Assembly: GCF_000426285.1 (NCBI RefSeq)
Contig: NZ_AUFB01000005.1
Location: forward strand, 62,001 to 126,000
DNA from: Rhizobium leucaenae USDA 9039
GTDB lineage: Bacteria; Pseudomonadota; Alphaproteobacteria; Rhizobiales; Rhizobiaceae
Length of the DNA: 64,000 bases
Direction: 5' to 3'
Shown: positions 62,827 through 64,000 of the stretch, in pieces
How positions within the stretch are numbered: position 1 is the first letter of the stretch
Layout: every line of letters begins with the position of its first letter
Notes under the pieces: generated by a model
Told to the model about the DNA's origin: nothing
Databases searched by the model: none
The model's input: the letters and a program-made list of their open reading frames with translations, nothing else
Program-made: the position numbers and the translations under genes

Positions 62827-63702
62827 ATGCTGCTCCGGATCATCTCCGTCACGACCGCCGTCGCCATGTTGACGGCAGCCTCCCTTCCCGAAACCGGCCC
62901 CATGCCGCAGCCCAAGCCGGACAGCGAACAAACCCAATCGCCCAATGAACTGCCGATACCGGCACAAAAGCCGGAGGAATCCGGGACCGGTCCGCTGCTA
63001 CAGTCCAAGCCCGATAGCGGACAAACCGAAGAGCCTAGTGCGGCGCCGATACCCGCACAAAAACCCGAGACTTCCGAGACCGAACCGACCGAGAGGGAAA
63101 TGCAGGGGCCGCCCAAACCGCCCCCGACGGTCGCGGCGGAGTCGGATGATGAGCATCAAGCCTGCCTCAAGGAATTGAGCGCCATAGGGGCGGTATTCAA
63201 AGACACTCCCCGCATTGATGACGGCAACGGCTGCGGCATCGACAAGCCGATTGCCCTCTCCGAACCATTGCCGGATATCAAGATGAAACCGGAAGGCACG
63301 ATGCGCTGCGAGGCCGCCCTGGCGCTCGCCCACTGGATGAAGGAGAGCGTAATCCCCGCCGCCGCAGCCGCCCTCAAGGACAACGGCCGGATTACCACGA
63401 TCAACCAGGCTTCGACCTATATCTGCCGCCTGCGCAACAACGCGACCACTGGCAAGATTTCGGAACATGCCCGCGGCAATGCCATCGACATCGCCAGCTT
63501 CACCTTCGAAAATGGCGAGACCGTCGGCATCGAGCCGCGCCAGGAAGATCCGACGTTAACCGGCGCATTCCAGCGCAGCGCCAGCGCCTCCGCCTGCCTC
63601 TATTTCACAACCGTCCTCGACCCGAACAGCGACGCCGCACACGAGACGCATTTCCATCTGGACGTGCTGAAGAGGAACGGCGAGTTCAGATATTGCCACT
63701 AA
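62827..63702 (+). CDS. Exported extensin-like (C-terminal domain) protein
   Basis: The ~291-residue protein has a signal (MLLRIISVTTAVAMLTAASL). A Pro/Lys/Glu-rich linker follows that contains two copies of a ~30-residue unit (SKPDS/QTEEPS and QPKPDSEQTQSP, each ending with IPAQKPE). The extensin-like C-terminal domain comes last, with paired cysteines and a probable metal motif (SEHARGNAIDIASF and HETHFHLDVL), reminiscent of peptidoglycan-hydrolase-like DD-peptidases. A GTG at 62815 is an alternative start. Confidence 0.88.
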   Translation: MLLRIISVTTAVAMLTAASLPETGPMPQPKPDSEQTQSPNELPIPAQKPEESGTGPLLQSKPDSGQTEEPSAAPIPAQKPETSETEPTEREMQGPPKPPPTVAAESDDEHQACLKELSAIGAVFKDTPRIDDGNGCGIDKPIALSEPLPDIKMKPEGTMRCEAALALAHWMKESVIPAAAAALKDNGRITTINQASTYICRLRNNATTGKISEHARGNAIDIASFTFENGETVGIEPRQEDPTLTGAFQRSASASACLYFTTVLDPNSDAAHETHFHLDVLKRNGEFRYCH

Positions 63703-63726
63703 ATCCAACTGCACCGGATTCAGAAC

Positions 63727-64000
63727 TTAAAACAATCCCTCGATATATCCCTGATCATTGAGGAAAATCCGTTCTGCCGCCGGCGATTTCGGCAGGCCCG
63801 GCATAGTCATGATCTCGCCGGTAATGACGACGACGAAGCCGGCGCCGGCGGAGAGGCGCACTTCGCGGACAGGCACGATATGACCCTCCGGCGCGCCGCG
63901 AACGTTCGGGTCCGTCGAAAAGGAATATTGCGTCTTCGCCATGCAGACCGGCAAATGGCCGTAGCCTTGATCCTCCCAGGAGCGTAATTGATCGCGCACG
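63727..64000 (-). CDS. fhs: Formate-tetrahydrofolate ligase (C-terminal part; gene runs off the right edge)
   Basis: The last ~90 residues are present: [20 protein letters not shown], then [20 protein letters not shown] and [20 protein letters not shown]. This is the conserved C-terminus of 10-formyl-THF synthetase, which joins formate to THF with ATP. The frame is open to the window edge, so the start is not in view. It converges on the extensin-like gene. Confidence 0.95.
   Translation of the reverse strand, partial: VRDQLRSWEDQGYGHLPVCMAKTQYSFSTDPNVRGAPEGHIVPVREVRLSAGAGFVVVITGEIMTMPGLPKSPAAERIFLNDQGYIEGLF

Overview
The window is a gene-dense, GC-rich stretch of chromosome from an alphaproteobacterium of the Rhizobium/Agrobacterium group. 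The evidence is the near-syntenic housekeeping content typical of Rhizobiaceae: rplY-pth-ychF, petABC, trmL, hemF, a fused trpE(G) with its trpL attenuator, a second-type clpS, bluB, queF and a RirA-type iron operator. There are no transposases, phage genes, tRNA or rRNA genes, or CRISPR arrays, so this looks like core chromosome with small accessory insertions.

Layout. 1-8.2 kb: a partial exported protein, then rplY, a c-di-GMP GGDEF-EAL receptor paired with a periplasmic binding protein (inserted between rplY and pth), pth, a GNAT gene, clpS and ychF. 8.2-14.6 kb: a DUF2157-like membrane protein, two coupled MaoC hot-dog genes, apt, and the cytochrome bc1 operon petABC read leftwards. petA starts at TTG and is preceded by a seven-codon ORF and a terminator-like hairpin. 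14.6-20.5 kb: an EEP-domain membrane protein and two paralogous ABC exporters separated by a parDE-type toxin-antitoxin pair. 20.5-29.2 kb: trmL, a hydrolase-like gene, a Na/Pi cotransporter, hemF, small genes, and a CCA-transferase/NUDIX/DUF1285 operon. 29.4-36.7 kb: a MoxR-DUF58-BatA-like-DUF4159 envelope operon. 36.7-44.8 kb: GNAT, glutathionyl-hydroquinone reductase, NUDIX, metallophosphoesterase, TPR, an ECF sigma/anti-sigma pair, a small oxidase-like membrane protein, a decayed ABC-exporter tail, cupin and nitroreductase genes. 45-53 kb: leuA with a Leu-rich leader peptide, benE, YCII, clpP, DUF2076, a CDF-queF operon and bluB. 53-64 kb: DUF2459, trpE(G) with trpL, an ABC-F gene with a leader peptide, an epimerase with a divergent MmyB-type regulator, an iron-controlled TonB receptor, an extensin-like protein and the end of fhs.

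The most interesting theme is control by leader peptides. Besides the known-type trpL attenuator I see four further short ORFs placed directly behind plausible sigma-70 promoters: a leuA leader with four consecutive Leu codons that appears to be leaderless; a 23-codon peptide upstream of the ABC-F gene, with an 11-bp long-range helix that would mask the ABC-F Shine-Dalgarno; a 17-codon peptide with an R-L-R motif upstream of an ABC exporter, followed by a terminator-like palindrome; and the seven-codon ORF ahead of petABC. The two ahead of ABC proteins resemble drug-sensing attenuators of antibiotic-resistance genes. That function is inference.
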